In this document: positions 42,621-51,035 of the stretch, piece after piece
Layout: each line of letters starts with the position of its first letter
Position numbering within the stretch: the stretch's first letter is position 1
Assembly (NCBI GenBank): GCA_035373905.1
Contig: DAOSOK010000008.1
Location: 62,001 to 126,000, forward strand
Direction: 5' to 3'
DNA from: Candidatus Ozemobacteraceae bacterium
Lineage (GTDB): Bacteria > Muiribacteriota > Ozemobacteria > Ozemobacterales > Ozemobacteraceae
Length of the DNA stretch: 64,000 bases
Notes under the pieces: model-generated
Database searches by the model: none
Seen by the model: only the letters and a program-made list of their open reading frames with translations
What the model was told of the DNA's origin: nothing
Position numbers and translations under genes: made by a program

Positions 42621-44230
42621 CGGGGCGTTTCTCCGGGATCGGCAAAGAGATTCAGACCGGAAGCTTTCGCACGGCCGGTGGCTCCGGCGGCGGGCGGTTT
42701 TCCGATCGAGGCGCGCTTGGCGCGGGTCGCGGCCCAGTCGCGCAGGCCGGCGATCTGCTCGCGCATCGTGACGGCGAGCGGGACGGTCTCGGTGAGCGCC
42801 TTGCGCAGGTCGCCCGTCTCGAGGTCGCGGCCGGCATGGAAGGCGTCGAACATGGCGCTGATGACGGCCTGTTCGATTTCCGCGCCGGAGAACCCCTCGC
42901 TGACGGCCGCGAGTTCGGCCAGATCGAACTTCGCCGGGTCACGGCGCCGCTTGGAGAGATGGATCGTGAAGATCGCGCGCCGCTCCTCGTCGGTGGGAAG
43001 ATCGACGAAGAAGATCTCGTCGAAGCGGCCCTTGCGCAGCAGTTCGGCGGGCAGGTCGCGGATGTTGTTCGAGGTGGCGATGACGAACACCGGCACCGTC
43101 TTTTCCTGCAGCCAGGTGATGAAGCTGCCGAAAATGCGGCTGCTGACGCCGCCGTCGCCGCCGCCGCCCGACACGCCGGCGAACGCCTTCTCGATCTCGT
43201 CGAGCCAGAGGATGGTCGGGGAAAGCGCCTCGGCCATGCGGATGGCGCGCCGCAGGTTCTCTTCGGACTCGCCGACGTATTTCCCGAAGATCTGGCCGAC
43301 GTCGAGCCGCAGCAGCGGAAGCCGCCACAGCGAGCTGATCGACTTCGAGATCAGGCTCTTGCCGCAGCCCTGGACGCCGAGCAGCAGGATGCCCTTCGGC
43401 TCGGGCAGGCCGAACTCGCGGGCGCGGGCCGTGAACGCCTCGCCGCGTTTGATCAGCCAGTCTTTCAGGATTTCCAGGCCGCCGACGTTCGCCAGCTCCT
43501 CCTGGACCTCGTAATACTCGAGCAGGCCGCTCTTGCGGATGATCTGCTTCTTTTCCGAAAGGATGAACGGGACGTCGGTTTCGTCGAACTGCAGGTCGTT
43601 CACGATCGCCCGATTGAACACATTCTCGACCTCGGCCTGTGTGAGGCCGGAAACGGACTTCACGATCCGGTCGCGGGTGTCCTCACTGAGGCTGATCTTC
43701 ACCTTGCTGCCGTGGATGCGCTTCACCTCGGCGATCACGTTGTCGAGCAGGCCGGCGATCTCTTTCTGCGTGGGAATCGGGAAATCGAACACCGTGATCT
43801 CTTTCTCGAGCTCGTGCGGCACGCGCAGGATCGGCGAGAGCAAAACCAGGCTCTTGTAGCTCGTCCGGAACGCCACGGCGATGTCGCGCAGGGTGCGGCG
43901 CACCTGCAGGGGATCGCTCAGGTAGGCGGGCATCGGATCCTCGAAGAAGAGGTGGAGATCCTTGAAAACGAACAGGGCGCGCTCCTGCGACCGCAGGGCA
44001 TACCGCAGCGCCTTGAGCGGGCTCACGATCGGCTCGCCCTTCGCGTCTTTGATCTCGCCGCCCTTCGGGTCGAGCAGCCCGTCGGATGCCGACCAGACCC
44101 ACATCGTCTTCTGCGTGGCCTTGGCGACGTCGGCCAGGGCCGTCATGGCCCGACCTTCCTCGCTGGTCACGAGATACAGCATCGGGTATCGCGCCCGGAT
44201 ATGGTCGCTCAGTTCTTTGATCAAGTCCAT
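42617..44230 (-). CDS. AAA+ ATPase of the Ycf46 type
   Basis: 537 residues. The N-terminal ~240 residues form a degenerate AAA-like region (YPMLYLVTSEEGRAM, ALFVFKDLHLFFEDP, PHELEKEITVFDFPIP). The active AAA module follows with GVQGCGKS (Walker A), ILWLDEIEKAF (Walker B), ATSNNI (sensor 1), LLRKGRFDEIFF (arginine finger) and GFSGAEIEQAV (sensor 2). This layout matches the chloroplast/cyanobacterial Ycf46 family. The C-terminal ~45 residues are basic and disordered-looking. The substrate is unknown; coupling to a CheW-domain protein is unusual. Confidence 0.9.
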   Translation of the reverse strand: MDLIKELSDHIRARYPMLYLVTSEEGRAMTALADVAKATQKTMWVWSASDGLLDPKGGEIKDAKGEPIVSPLKALRYALRSQERALFVFKDLHLFFEDPMPAYLSDPLQVRRTLRDIAVAFRTSYKSLVLLSPILRVPHELEKEITVFDFPIPTQKEIAGLLDNVIAEVKRIHGSKVKISLSEDTRDRIVKSVSGLTQAEVENVFNRAIVNDLQFDETDVPFILSEKKQIIRKSGLLEYYEVQEELANVGGLEILKDWLIKRGEAFTARAREFGLPEPKGILLLGVQGCGKSLISKSISSLWRLPLLRLDVGQIFGKYVGESEENLRRAIRMAEALSPTILWLDEIEKAFAGVSGGGGDGGVSSRIFGSFITWLQEKTVPVFVIATSNNIRDLPAELLRKGRFDEIFFVDLPTDEERRAIFTIHLSKRRRDPAKFDLAELAAVSEGFSGAEIEQAVISAMFDAFHAGRDLETGDLRKALTETVPLAVTMREQIAGLRDWAATRAKRASIGKPPAAGATGRAKASGLNLFADPGETPR

Positions 44231-44253
44231 GGTTTCCCCTCTTTCCGCCGTCT

Positions 44254-44281
44254 ATTGTATCAAAATCTCCCCGGAGAACAA
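44254..44281 (-). promoter_or_regulatory. Promoter of the AAA-cheW operon
   Basis: Minus strand TTGTTC (44281-44276) and TACAAT (44259-44254), 16-bp spacer, 23 bp before ATG 44230. The TTTGATACAATA context is the same as upstream of ftsZ. Confidence 0.6.
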
Positions 44282-44355
44282 GGGGCGACGGGATGGCAAC
44301 GCACGGCAAAGAATTTCTTCCGGTATCGAATGGGGAAATCTGGTATAACCGAAAT

Positions 44356-45798
44356 ATGGTGTTCAAAAATCTGTTGAACTGGATCACCGGGAGATCCCCG
44401 GAAGAATCGGCACCGGAGCCGACTCAGCCACAAAGGGAGAGACGCCGGTTCCAGCGCATCGGCCTCGAGGACGGCCTCGTATGGCTCGGCGAGCAGGGGC
44501 CGTTTCCCGTCCTGAATCTCAGCTACGGCGGCCTCAAGTTCGAGATCCCGTCCGAGCACCCCGGGAACGGCGCCGTTTCGGTCGGGCAGGTTTTCGAAGC
44601 AAGCGTTCAACTCGAAAACGTGCGGTTCGCGACGACCCTCAAGATCTGCAACCGGTTCGACACCGTGTTCGGCTGTTCCTTCGTCGGTCTGAAGCCTGCG
44701 GCATCAAGGCTGATCAGCGAATTTCTCAAGCCCCGCATCATCGGCGCATCGATGACCGAGATCGACGGTTCGCGTCTCCAGCACCACGATCCCAGCCTCC
44801 GGATGCGCTGGTTCCAGGGCGAGGAAGGAACGCAGATATTCCTCTGGCAGGCCCTCGACGGGGAGATCGTGAGGGAAGAATATTATTTCTTAGACTATAT
44901 TATCACCTGGAACCAGGAAACGCAGGTGTTCCAGACGGGAAAGCTCCGTTCCGACAAGGGCAAATCGGGCTTCGGCAGAGTCGATCCGTCGACCGTCGTG
45001 TTCTTCAAGGTCCCCTCGCACCGGGCGGTCAGAATGGGCCGGAAGATCCTCGAGTGCGCGGCCCTGCCGCTGGAAGCGCGCGACCAGATGCTCGCGAACC
45101 TGATTCGCGAGGAAAAGCGTCTCTACCAGCGCTACATCATCCGCGCAGGCGACCGGGCGCCGCGATTCACCCCCGACGGGCATCCCGGCCGCCACCTCGT
45201 CGTCGCCAACCTCAGCGTCGGCGGCATCGCGTTTCTGACACCCGAAGAGGGGCTCGGCGCCGTCGGGAAACGAGGCGAACTGCTGACCGGTCGACTCGAG
45301 CTCGACGGAAACGTCGTGCCGATCCACACCCGGATCATCTACGCCACCGGCCAGATGATCGGCGGCACGCTGGAACTGGCCGGCACGGCTGGAGGCGACG
45401 AGATCGCGAGATTCCTCGCCCCCCGCCTTCTCGGCCAGTCGCTCGAAGAGATGCCTTCCCCGCTCGAGGAACTCCCCCAGAGTTTCCGAAGCTCGCGCGT
45501 CTATCTTCATGTCGGTCTTCACAACACACACGTCATCTCGGCCGTGAATCCCGACAGAAACCTGCTGGCCGGCCGGATCGCCTTCATGGACCACATCCTC
45601 GTCTGGGAACACGGCACGCTCACTTCCTGGAAGTGCCCGGGCGGCATCGTCTTTCCTCGCGACTGGGAACTCCCCCTCGACATCCTGGAGCGCGAAGCGG
45701 CTATTCCCGAGCATCTGCGAGGCATCTGCGCCGAAATGCTAGAGTCGGCGGAGCTTCCGACGGAAGTCGTCACCGCCTGGAAAAAGGTGTTGTCATGA
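44356..45798 (+). CDS. Tandem PilZ-domain protein
   Basis: 480 residues from ATG 44356; the frame opens at 44293. The first PilZ-like domain has RERRRFQR then NLSYGGLKFEI (RxxxR and NxSxxG motifs). A second, more degenerate one has RLYQRYIIR then NLSVGGIAFL around residues 275-320. PilZ domains bind cyclic di-GMP, and the first copy keeps the key Arg and NxSxxG residues. The middle and C-terminal regions (REEYYFLDYIITWNQE; FMDHILVWEHGTLTSW) look like two copies of another small domain, so the whole protein may be an internal duplication. There is no Shine-Dalgarno. A TATAAC box ends six bases before ATG, so the mRNA could be leaderless. Confidence 0.8.
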   Translation: MVFKNLLNWITGRSPEESAPEPTQPQRERRRFQRIGLEDGLVWLGEQGPFPVLNLSYGGLKFEIPSEHPGNGAVSVGQVFEASVQLENVRFATTLKICNRFDTVFGCSFVGLKPAASRLISEFLKPRIIGASMTEIDGSRLQHHDPSLRMRWFQGEEGTQIFLWQALDGEIVREEYYFLDYIITWNQETQVFQTGKLRSDKGKSGFGRVDPSTVVFFKVPSHRAVRMGRKILECAALPLEARDQMLANLIREEKRLYQRYIIRAGDRAPRFTPDGHPGRHLVVANLSVGGIAFLTPEEGLGAVGKRGELLTGRLELDGNVVPIHTRIIYATGQMIGGTLELAGTAGGDEIARFLAPRLLGQSLEEMPSPLEELPQSFRSSRVYLHVGLHNTHVISAVNPDRNLLAGRIAFMDHILVWEHGTLTSWKCPGGIVFPRDWELPLDILEREAAIPEHLRGICAEMLESAELPTEVVTAWKKVLS

Positions 45799-46037
45799 GC
45801 GTCTCTCCCTTTGCCCCCGGAAACAGGCGCAAGGGGCACTGCTTCGGCCCCCTTCCGCCCGTTCTCGATACGAAGCTGGGACTTCTCATCTTTTGCTGTG
45901 TCGCCGCGTTCGGGGTCGTGGCGCATCTCCTGGTCACCTACGTGCTCGTGCCCGAAGCTCCGCAAGCCGCCTCGACAACGCAGAAGCGCTCCATCACGGC
46001 GACGGCTCCGGTCCGCCTCGGCACTCCCACACCGTAA
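45795..46037 (+). CDS. Small single-span membrane protein
   Basis: 80 residues: a ~28-residue polar N-terminus with one Cys, one hydrophobic helix (LGLLIFCCVAAFGVVAHLLV, residues ~29-48), and a Thr/Pro-rich C-terminus. ATG 45795 overlaps the PilZ gene stop as ATGA, and a radical SAM gene follows after 12 bp, so all three are likely one operon. No family recognised. Confidence 0.7.
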   Translation: MSVSPFAPGNRRKGHCFGPLPPVLDTKLGLLIFCCVAAFGVVAHLLVTYVLVPEAPQAASTTQKRSITATAPVRLGTPTP

Positions 46038-46049
46038 CGACGCCGCGGG

Positions 46050-47048
46050 ATGATTCGACCGTTTGGGAAATACCTGTTTTTCCTGCGTCTGAGCGGAAGA
46101 CTCGCGGCGAAAGCCGTTCGCACGAGGCTTCTGGGAACGATAACCCCCGACGTTCTCGTCATCGAGCTCACGGCAGCCTGCAATCTTCATTGTAGAGCAT
46201 GCTATATTTCAAAAAGCGAATCGCCGCGCAAGCTGCCCAGAGACCTCGTCCTCCGGCTCCTCTCCGAATCCGAAGCGATCGGCATTCCCCATGTTTCGTT
46301 CAGCGGCGGCGAACCTCTTCTCGAAGCGGAGACAATCCTTCATTGCCTTGCGAAATTTCCCGGCACCAGCTTTTCGATTGCGACAAACGGGTTTCTGCTC
46401 CGGCGAGAACTCGTCGACAGACTTGCCGGCTTCCCGAATGTTCAGGTGATTCTCAGTACCGACGGACCGGACGCATCCGCGCGCTTCAGGCATCCTGATG
46501 CGCCCCGCCGATTCGCCGAGGCGGCGGCCCTGCTCGGGAACGCCGGCATCCGACACGGCTCCTCGACGAGGGTCTACAGGGAAAACATCGGCGAAGTCGC
46601 TTCGCCGGCCTTTCTTTCGCTTTTGTCGGATACCGGCTGCTCATTCGCCGCCTTCTCTCCGCTTCTTCCGTATGACGGGTCTTCCGGCGATCTGACGCCT
46701 CTCACCACCGACGAACGAAAGCAACTCGACCATTTCTGTCTCGAAGCTCGAAAAAGGCCTTCGCTCGAAATCATCGCCCCCTGCCTCGATCCGGGCCCCT
46801 GCGCCGGGGGAGGTCGCATCCTCTCCGTCACCCCCGCCGGCGCGATTCTCCCTTGCCCTCACATCGCCTGGAGTTGCCACCGCTTTCCGAAGCATTCGTT
46901 GAAAGAGGCTCTCGAATCGGCGTTTTTCACCGCCTTGCGAGATTCGGGCGGGAAGCGGGACAGGACTCCCTGCCTTCTCCTCGATCACCCAACCTCTCTC
47001 CAGGAACTCCTGATTCGGCATCCAGAAGCCGGCATTCCATCGGAATAA
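46050..47048 (+). CDS. Radical SAM protein with SPASM-like C-terminus
   Basis: 332 residues. The cluster motif CNLHCRACY has Cys44, Cys48 and Cys51. HVSFSGGEPLL is the GGEP SAM-binding motif, and ATNGFLL and LSTDGPDA complete the half-barrel. The C-terminal ~80 residues carry CLDPGPCAGGGRILSVTPAGAILPCPH and further cysteines, as in SPASM/Twitch auxiliary cluster domains used for peptide or cofactor maturation. The start lacks a good Shine-Dalgarno and is probably coupled to the small membrane protein gene 12 bp upstream. Substrate unknown. Confidence 0.88.
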   Translation: MIRPFGKYLFFLRLSGRLAAKAVRTRLLGTITPDVLVIELTAACNLHCRACYISKSESPRKLPRDLVLRLLSESEAIGIPHVSFSGGEPLLEAETILHCLAKFPGTSFSIATNGFLLRRELVDRLAGFPNVQVILSTDGPDASARFRHPDAPRRFAEAAALLGNAGIRHGSSTRVYRENIGEVASPAFLSLLSDTGCSFAAFSPLLPYDGSSGDLTPLTTDERKQLDHFCLEARKRPSLEIIAPCLDPGPCAGGGRILSVTPAGAILPCPHIAWSCHRFPKHSLKEALESAFFTALRDSGGKRDRTPCLLLDHPTSLQELLIRHPEAGIPSE

Positions 47049-47281
47049 TCGCAGACAATCGACGAGGGCTCCTTTCCAATTGCCGGCCTTCATACGGCTC
47101 CAGCTCTCACGTCATCCGCATTATCTGCCGATGATGAGAAGAGCAACCCATTCACGTCATCCTGCTGATGCGTCACGGTCCAGCACAAAATATCATTATC
47201 ATAATTACATTGATATAAAAATCTTATTATCAATATATAGACGATGATAATAGCAATATAATGATAGATTTAAGCAGGATC

Positions 47282-47337
47282 GACTCTTCCAGAATGAAAG
47301 CCGCCCGTTCGCCCTGAGCTTGTCGAAAGGCGAACGC
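47282..47337 (+). repeat. Short decayed palindromic repeat (copy R7)
   Basis: GACTCTTCCAGAATGAA is a decayed terminal sequence, followed by GTTCGCCCTGAGCTTGTCGAAAGGCGAACG, one arm of the family. Confidence 0.65.
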
Positions 47338-47380
47338 ATCTCATGTCTCGCCACTCTCGGGATGAACGAGAACTCGAGAA

Positions 47381-47432
47381 ACGACGACACAGGCCCGACT
47401 CATCTGTTGAGTCGGGCCTGTGTCGTCGTTTC
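47381..47432. terminator. Long perfect hairpin terminator
   Basis: A 22-bp perfect stem: 47381-47402 against 47408-47429, 5-nt loop, flanked by TTTC on either strand. It lies about 40 bp past the rdgB stop on the minus strand and probably ends the rph-rdgB transcript. Confidence 0.85.
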
Positions 47433-47472
47433 AGGGAAACCGGGTGTTTCCGAAATCTCCGGCGCTGGTGCC

Positions 47473-48057
47473 TCAGGGCAGTTTCAAATAGCGCTTCAGC
47501 GCTTCGACAGCTCTCCCCCGGTGGCTGATCCGGTTTTTTTCCTCTTCGGAAAGCTCGGCAACGCTACAACCACGCTCCGGGAGCATGAAGACGGGGTCGA
47601 AACCGAAGCCGCACTTTCCACGGGGTTCGAAGCCAATCCGGCCTTCGAGCGTTCCTTCGAAGAAAGTCGGTGTCCCTCCACGGTTGATGTAGCAAACCAC
47701 GCACCTGAACCTCGCGGATCTTTTTTCCTCAGGCAGATCGCCAAGCTCGCTCAGGAGCTTGGCGATATTTTTCTCGTGAGTCGGATTTGGCGCCGAGTAG
47801 CGCTGGGAGTGGATTCCAGGCCTTCCGCCGAGCGCATCGACCTCCAGGCCGGAATCATCGGCGAAAACCGGTTCCTTCACTAATTCCCAGAGGGCTCGCG
47901 CCTTGATCTCGGCATTTTCGTGATAGGTGCAACCCGTTTCGGCCACGTCACCGATGCCGGGAATATCGAGCTGGCATCGGAGATTCACCGATTCGCCGAG
48001 AATCGCGCCGATCTCCTGCAACTTGTGGCGGTTCCCGGTGGCAATCCAGAGTTTCAT
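47473..48057 (-). CDS. rdgB: XTP/dITP pyrophosphatase RdgB (HAM1)
   Basis: House-cleaning enzyme that hydrolyses dITP, dHapTP and XTP to monophosphates. The 194-residue protein has the N-terminal IATGNRHKLQEI, VFADDSGLEVDALGGRPGIHS (metal and base recognition), CGFGFDPVF and the final ISHRGRAVEAL motif. It overlaps rph by 4 nt (ATGA), a common pairing in bacteria. Confidence 0.97.
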   Translation of the reverse strand: MKLWIATGNRHKLQEIGAILGESVNLRCQLDIPGIGDVAETGCTYHENAEIKARALWELVKEPVFADDSGLEVDALGGRPGIHSQRYSAPNPTHEKNIAKLLSELGDLPEEKRSARFRCVVCYINRGGTPTFFEGTLEGRIGFEPRGKCGFGFDPVFMLPERGCSVAELSEEEKNRISHRGRAVEALKRYLKLP

Positions 48058-48788
48058 GGGAAACGTGCGATCGCCTTGTCCTGCGCGGCAAACAGTTCTT
48101 TGACGCCTTGTTCTCCGAGTTTGAGCATGGCATCGAGCTGCGCGCGGTCGAACACGCCGTGCTCGGCGGTTCCCTGGACTTCGATATATCCGCCGGCTCT
48201 CGTCATGACGAGATTCAGGTCGGTCTCGGCGCGAGAATCCTCGTAATAATCGAGATCGAGAAGGGCTTCGCCTTGGAACACGCCGACGCTGACGGCGGCA
48301 AGTCGGTTCACGATCGGATTTTCCGTGACTTTTCCCTCGGCCATCAGCTTTTTCACAGCCATCTCGAGAGCGACCATCGCGCCGGTCACGGATGCCGTCC
48401 TGGTGCCGCCATCGGCCTGAAGGACGTCGCAGTCGATCTGGAGGGTGCGCGGGCCGAGCTTTTCGAGATCGAGAGCGGCGCGGAGGGCCCTTCCGATCAG
48501 CCGCTGAATCTCATGCACGCGGCCCTTGACCGTGGTCGTGCCGTAGCCGGCGCGGGCGTTGCGTACGAGGCCGCAGCCGGGCATCAGGGCATACTCGGCA
48601 GTGATCCAGCCCTGGGGCTTGGAACGCGCCTCGACGAAGGACGGCACCTTCTCGTCGACCGTGACGGTGCAGATCACTTTCGTGTCTCCGCAGGTGATGA
48701 GAGCCGAGCCATGCGGGTATTTGACGAATCCGGGCTCGATCGAAACAGGACGCAGCTGGTCCGGGCGACGCTGATCATGACGAGGCAT
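48054..48788 (-). CDS. rph: Ribonuclease PH
   Basis: Phosphorolytic 3'-5' exoribonuclease that trims tRNA 3' ends. 244 residues from ATG 48788, with AAGGAG seven bases upstream; the frame opens at 49115, but that part is a shadow. Signatures: RRPDQLRPVSIEPGF, GSALITCGDTKVICT, GWITAEYALMPG, GRALRAALDLEKLG, ADGGTRTASVTGA and the phosphate-binding EDSRAETDLNLV. Normal length. Confidence 0.97.
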   Translation of the reverse strand: MPRHDQRRPDQLRPVSIEPGFVKYPHGSALITCGDTKVICTVTVDEKVPSFVEARSKPQGWITAEYALMPGCGLVRNARAGYGTTTVKGRVHEIQRLIGRALRAALDLEKLGPRTLQIDCDVLQADGGTRTASVTGAMVALEMAVKKLMAEGKVTENPIVNRLAAVSVGVFQGEALLDLDYYEDSRAETDLNLVMTRAGGYIEVQGTAEHGVFDRAQLDAMLKLGEQGVKELFAAQDKAIARFP

Positions 48789-48811
48789 CGTATTTCTCCT
48801 TGTCGCGGCGC

Positions 48812-49048
48812 TTACATGCCGCCGTCGGGCATGAACTCGACGTGGTGATTGAAGACAAGCATCAGGACGAGGACGAGAGCGAAGAGGCCGAACATGATCA
48901 TCATGAACTTGCGATGCGCCGCGGCGAGATCGTCCGGCGTCATGCGTGTCTTCATCATCTCCCGCTCGAGTTCCCGCTCGCGCTTCGTCAACTTGCGTTT
49001 GCGGCCGCCTTCCGGCGGGGTCGGGGAGGTAACCTGTTCGTCGTCCAT
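48812..49048 (-). CDS. Small single-span membrane protein
   Basis: 78 residues: a basic, highly charged first half (KRKLTKRERELEREMMKTR), one hydrophobic segment (FMMIMFGLFALVLVLMLVF) and an exported HHVEFMPDGGM tail. It lies 23 bp upstream of rph and is probably cotranscribed. No family recognised. Confidence 0.65.
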   Translation of the reverse strand: MDDEQVTSPTPPEGGRKRKLTKRERELEREMMKTRMTPDDLAAAHRKFMMIMFGLFALVLVLMLVFNHHVEFMPDGGM

Positions 49049-49205
49049 ACGTCGTTCTGCTCCTGTAAAGTGTCGGAAAGATCGTCAGGATACCACATTC
49101 CGGTCTTCCATCCAACGCCCGAGTTTTCCCTCTTCCCTTCCCCTGGGGTTTGGATTATGCTGTCGGAAAGACATTTGGCATCCCGACGAACAAGGGAGGA
49201 ACGAC

Positions 49206-49679
49206 ATGATCCCTGCTATCAAGGGCAAAATCCAGAAGGGTCTCGGCGAAGGTCAGAACACCCTGCGAGAGCAAATGCCGCTTTTCAGAGAATGTTTTCC
49301 GGAAGTCGGCATCTGCCACCCCGGAACGATCAACATTCTTCTCGAGCAACCGCTGGTCGTGATCACTCCCGATTTCACCACCCGGCCTCTTCCCTGGCAT
49401 CCGGCGTTCCGCGTCGTGAAGGGCGGCGAAACGTTCCAGTTCGTCCGCGTCCGCCTGACGGTAAGCGGGCATGCGCCGGTCAACGCCTGGATTTATCGCG
49501 CCCAATTCTCCCCCTACCGGGAAAACCCCTTCTACGTCGAAATCATCGCCCCGAAGATCGGCTACGTCGGCACACCAGACTGCACCGTGGAGGTGCTGAG
49601 CGGGTGTCACGCCGGCATCGTGGTGATCGGAGACGGGCAACTCGGAAAAACTCCCGACGCCGGCTCCGGCCCGAACTGA
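49206..49679 (+). CDS. DUF120/archaeal-type riboflavin-kinase-like protein
   Basis: 157 residues from ATG 49206. The pattern matches CTP-dependent riboflavin kinases of archaea: KGKIQKGLGEG near the start, HPGTINILLEQPL (the PGTLN motif), later AWIYRAQFSPYRENPFYVE and C-terminal strands. GTHxD-type flavokinase residues of bacterial RibF are absent. It is followed after 9 bp by an MBL-fold gene. The catalytic function is not certain because bacterial DUF120 proteins are rare and poorly studied. It is also possible that it is a carbohydrate-binding or regulatory relative. Confidence 0.55.
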   Translation: MIPAIKGKIQKGLGEGQNTLREQMPLFRECFPEVGICHPGTINILLEQPLVVITPDFTTRPLPWHPAFRVVKGGETFQFVRVRLTVSGHAPVNAWIYRAQFSPYRENPFYVEIIAPKIGYVGTPDCTVEVLSGCHAGIVVIGDGQLGKTPDAGSGPN

Positions 49680-49688
49680 CCCGCTCCC

Positions 49689-50594
49689 ATGGAACTCCAG
49701 GGCATCACCGGGCGGGTCCGGTTCATCCCCGGACCGGTGAACATCGGCGTTGTCATGCTCGGCGGAGACCGGGTCGCGCTCATCGATTCCGGCCTCGACC
49801 GCCGGATGGCGAGACGCGTGCTGGAGCTGCTCTCGGCGTATCGGCTGGAACCCGCCGTGATTCTGAACACCCACGCTCATGCCGATCACTGCGGCGGAAA
49901 CGCCTTCATCCAGAAGGCGACCGGTTGCCGCGTTCTCGCGAGCCCGACCGAGGCCGCGGCCATCGCGAACCCGCTCATGCAGGCGATCGCCCTGTACGGC
50001 GGCGCCCCACCCGACGAATTGATCAACTCCCTGATCGTCGCGGAGCCGTCCAGGGCCGAGGCCATCGAGTCGGACACGCTCGAATTCGACGATCTGAGGA
50101 TCGGGGTTCTCAGGCTTGAAGGGCACTCCATCGGCCAGCTCGGCTACGTCGTCGACGGCGTCGCGTTCCTGGGCGACGCCCTGTTCCCCCTCCATACCAT
50201 TCAGAAACACCGATTGCTCTTCATCTACGATCCCCTCGAGCATTTGAACACGCTCGAACGCCTGAAGACCGTCACGGCATCAACCTTCGTCGGCGGCCAT
50301 TTTCCCCCGGAATCGCGGATCGACATCCTGCTGGCCGAGAACATCCGGCACGTGCGGGATGCGTTCGAGCTCGTGAAAAACCTGCTGACCGGGCCCCAGC
50401 CGTACGACCGGCTCGCGAAGCAGTTCTTCGGAAGCTTCAAATTGCAGAAGTCCGGCTGGGAACATTTCCTTCACCGCGCGACGCTCTCAGGACTGCTGTC
50501 GGCGCTGAAACGCAACGGAGAAGCCGATTACAGGGTCATGGACAATCTGCTGGTGTGGTACGGAACCGGCAAACCGGGGAACCGCGAGCTTTGA
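49689..50594 (+). CDS. Metallo-beta-lactamase-fold hydrolase
   Basis: 301 residues. The metal-binding HxHxDH motif is THAHADHCGG (~residues 60-69). The following metal ligands are in LEGHSIGQLGYVV, FLGDALFP and VGGHFPPE. Extra C-terminal ~80 residues (KNLLTGPQPYDRLAKQFFG) may form a winged-helix-like cap. Such proteins hydrolyse thioesters, lactones or phosphodiesters; no substrate is implied. It lies 9 bp after the DUF120-like gene, and its stop overlaps the next TTG start. Confidence 0.88.
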   Translation: MELQGITGRVRFIPGPVNIGVVMLGGDRVALIDSGLDRRMARRVLELLSAYRLEPAVILNTHAHADHCGGNAFIQKATGCRVLASPTEAAAIANPLMQAIALYGGAPPDELINSLIVAEPSRAEAIESDTLEFDDLRIGVLRLEGHSIGQLGYVVDGVAFLGDALFPLHTIQKHRLLFIYDPLEHLNTLERLKTVTASTFVGGHFPPESRIDILLAENIRHVRDAFELVKNLLTGPQPYDRLAKQFFGSFKLQKSGWEHFLHRATLSGLLSALKRNGEADYRVMDNLLVWYGTGKPGNREL

Positions 50595-50986
50595 ACAAAA
50601 CATTTATTATTATATTCATGATTATACTATCAGCCGTCTCCCTCGCGCAGGAACCGCGCATGGAGCGGTTTCTCGTTACCAGGCCAGGCGACTCCGCCGC
50701 CTTCGTCCGGCACCCCGCCCGGCAGGCCCCGGGGCGCAGTTTCGCCCTGCGCTACCGGTTCGAGGGAAACGACGGCGCGATCCGCCGAATCTGCGAGCGA
50801 ATCGAATCCGAGACCGCCATACCGAAGGACCTTTTGGAAGAGCATGAAACCGCTCTTCCCGATTCCGGTGAAGCCCTGCGGCTGAACGAAGAGCTGATGG
50901 CGGAAGCCCTCGCCTCGCTCGCCATCGCTTCAGAGGCGGTTCCGGCGACGGCGTCCGAACCGGCGCAGGCGGCGCTCCGCAAATGA
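50591..50986 (+). CDS. Small exported hypothetical protein
   Basis: 131 residues if started at TTG 50591, which overlaps the preceding TGA; ATG 50618 is another option. The N-terminus (NKTFIIIFMIILSAVSLAQ) is a signal peptide written in AT-rich codons unlike the rest of the gene. The mature part is charged and Ala/Glu-rich with a helical tail. No family recognised. Confidence 0.6.
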   Translation: MNKTFIIIFMIILSAVSLAQEPRMERFLVTRPGDSAAFVRHPARQAPGRSFALRYRFEGNDGAIRRICERIESETAIPKDLLEEHETALPDSGEALRLNEELMAEALASLAIASEAVPATASEPAQAALRK

Positions 50987-50990
50987 GCAA

Positions 50991-51020
50991 ATCGGCGCCC
51001 GGCCGAAGCCGGGCGCCGAT
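50991..51020. terminator. Bidirectional hairpin terminator
   Basis: ATCGGCGCCCGG pairs perfectly with CCGGGCGCCGAT around a 6-nt loop, between convergent genes ending at 50986 and 51036. It has no U-run. Confidence 0.65.
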
Positions 51021-51035
51021 GGATCGTCTCAGTGA

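Larger units (their letters stand above)
47049..47472. other. 424-bp gap: AT-rich stretch, repeat and terminator
   Basis: 47180-47270 is strongly AT-rich (many ATAAT and TATTATC strings) and stands out from the surroundings. It is followed by repeat copy R7 and a long perfect hairpin. No coding frame or RNA gene was recognised. Confidence 0.6.

Noticed and set aside
47180..47270. AT-rich stretch as a replication origin
   Set aside because: No DnaA-box cluster or dnaA/dnaN/gidA genes nearby; only composition supports it.
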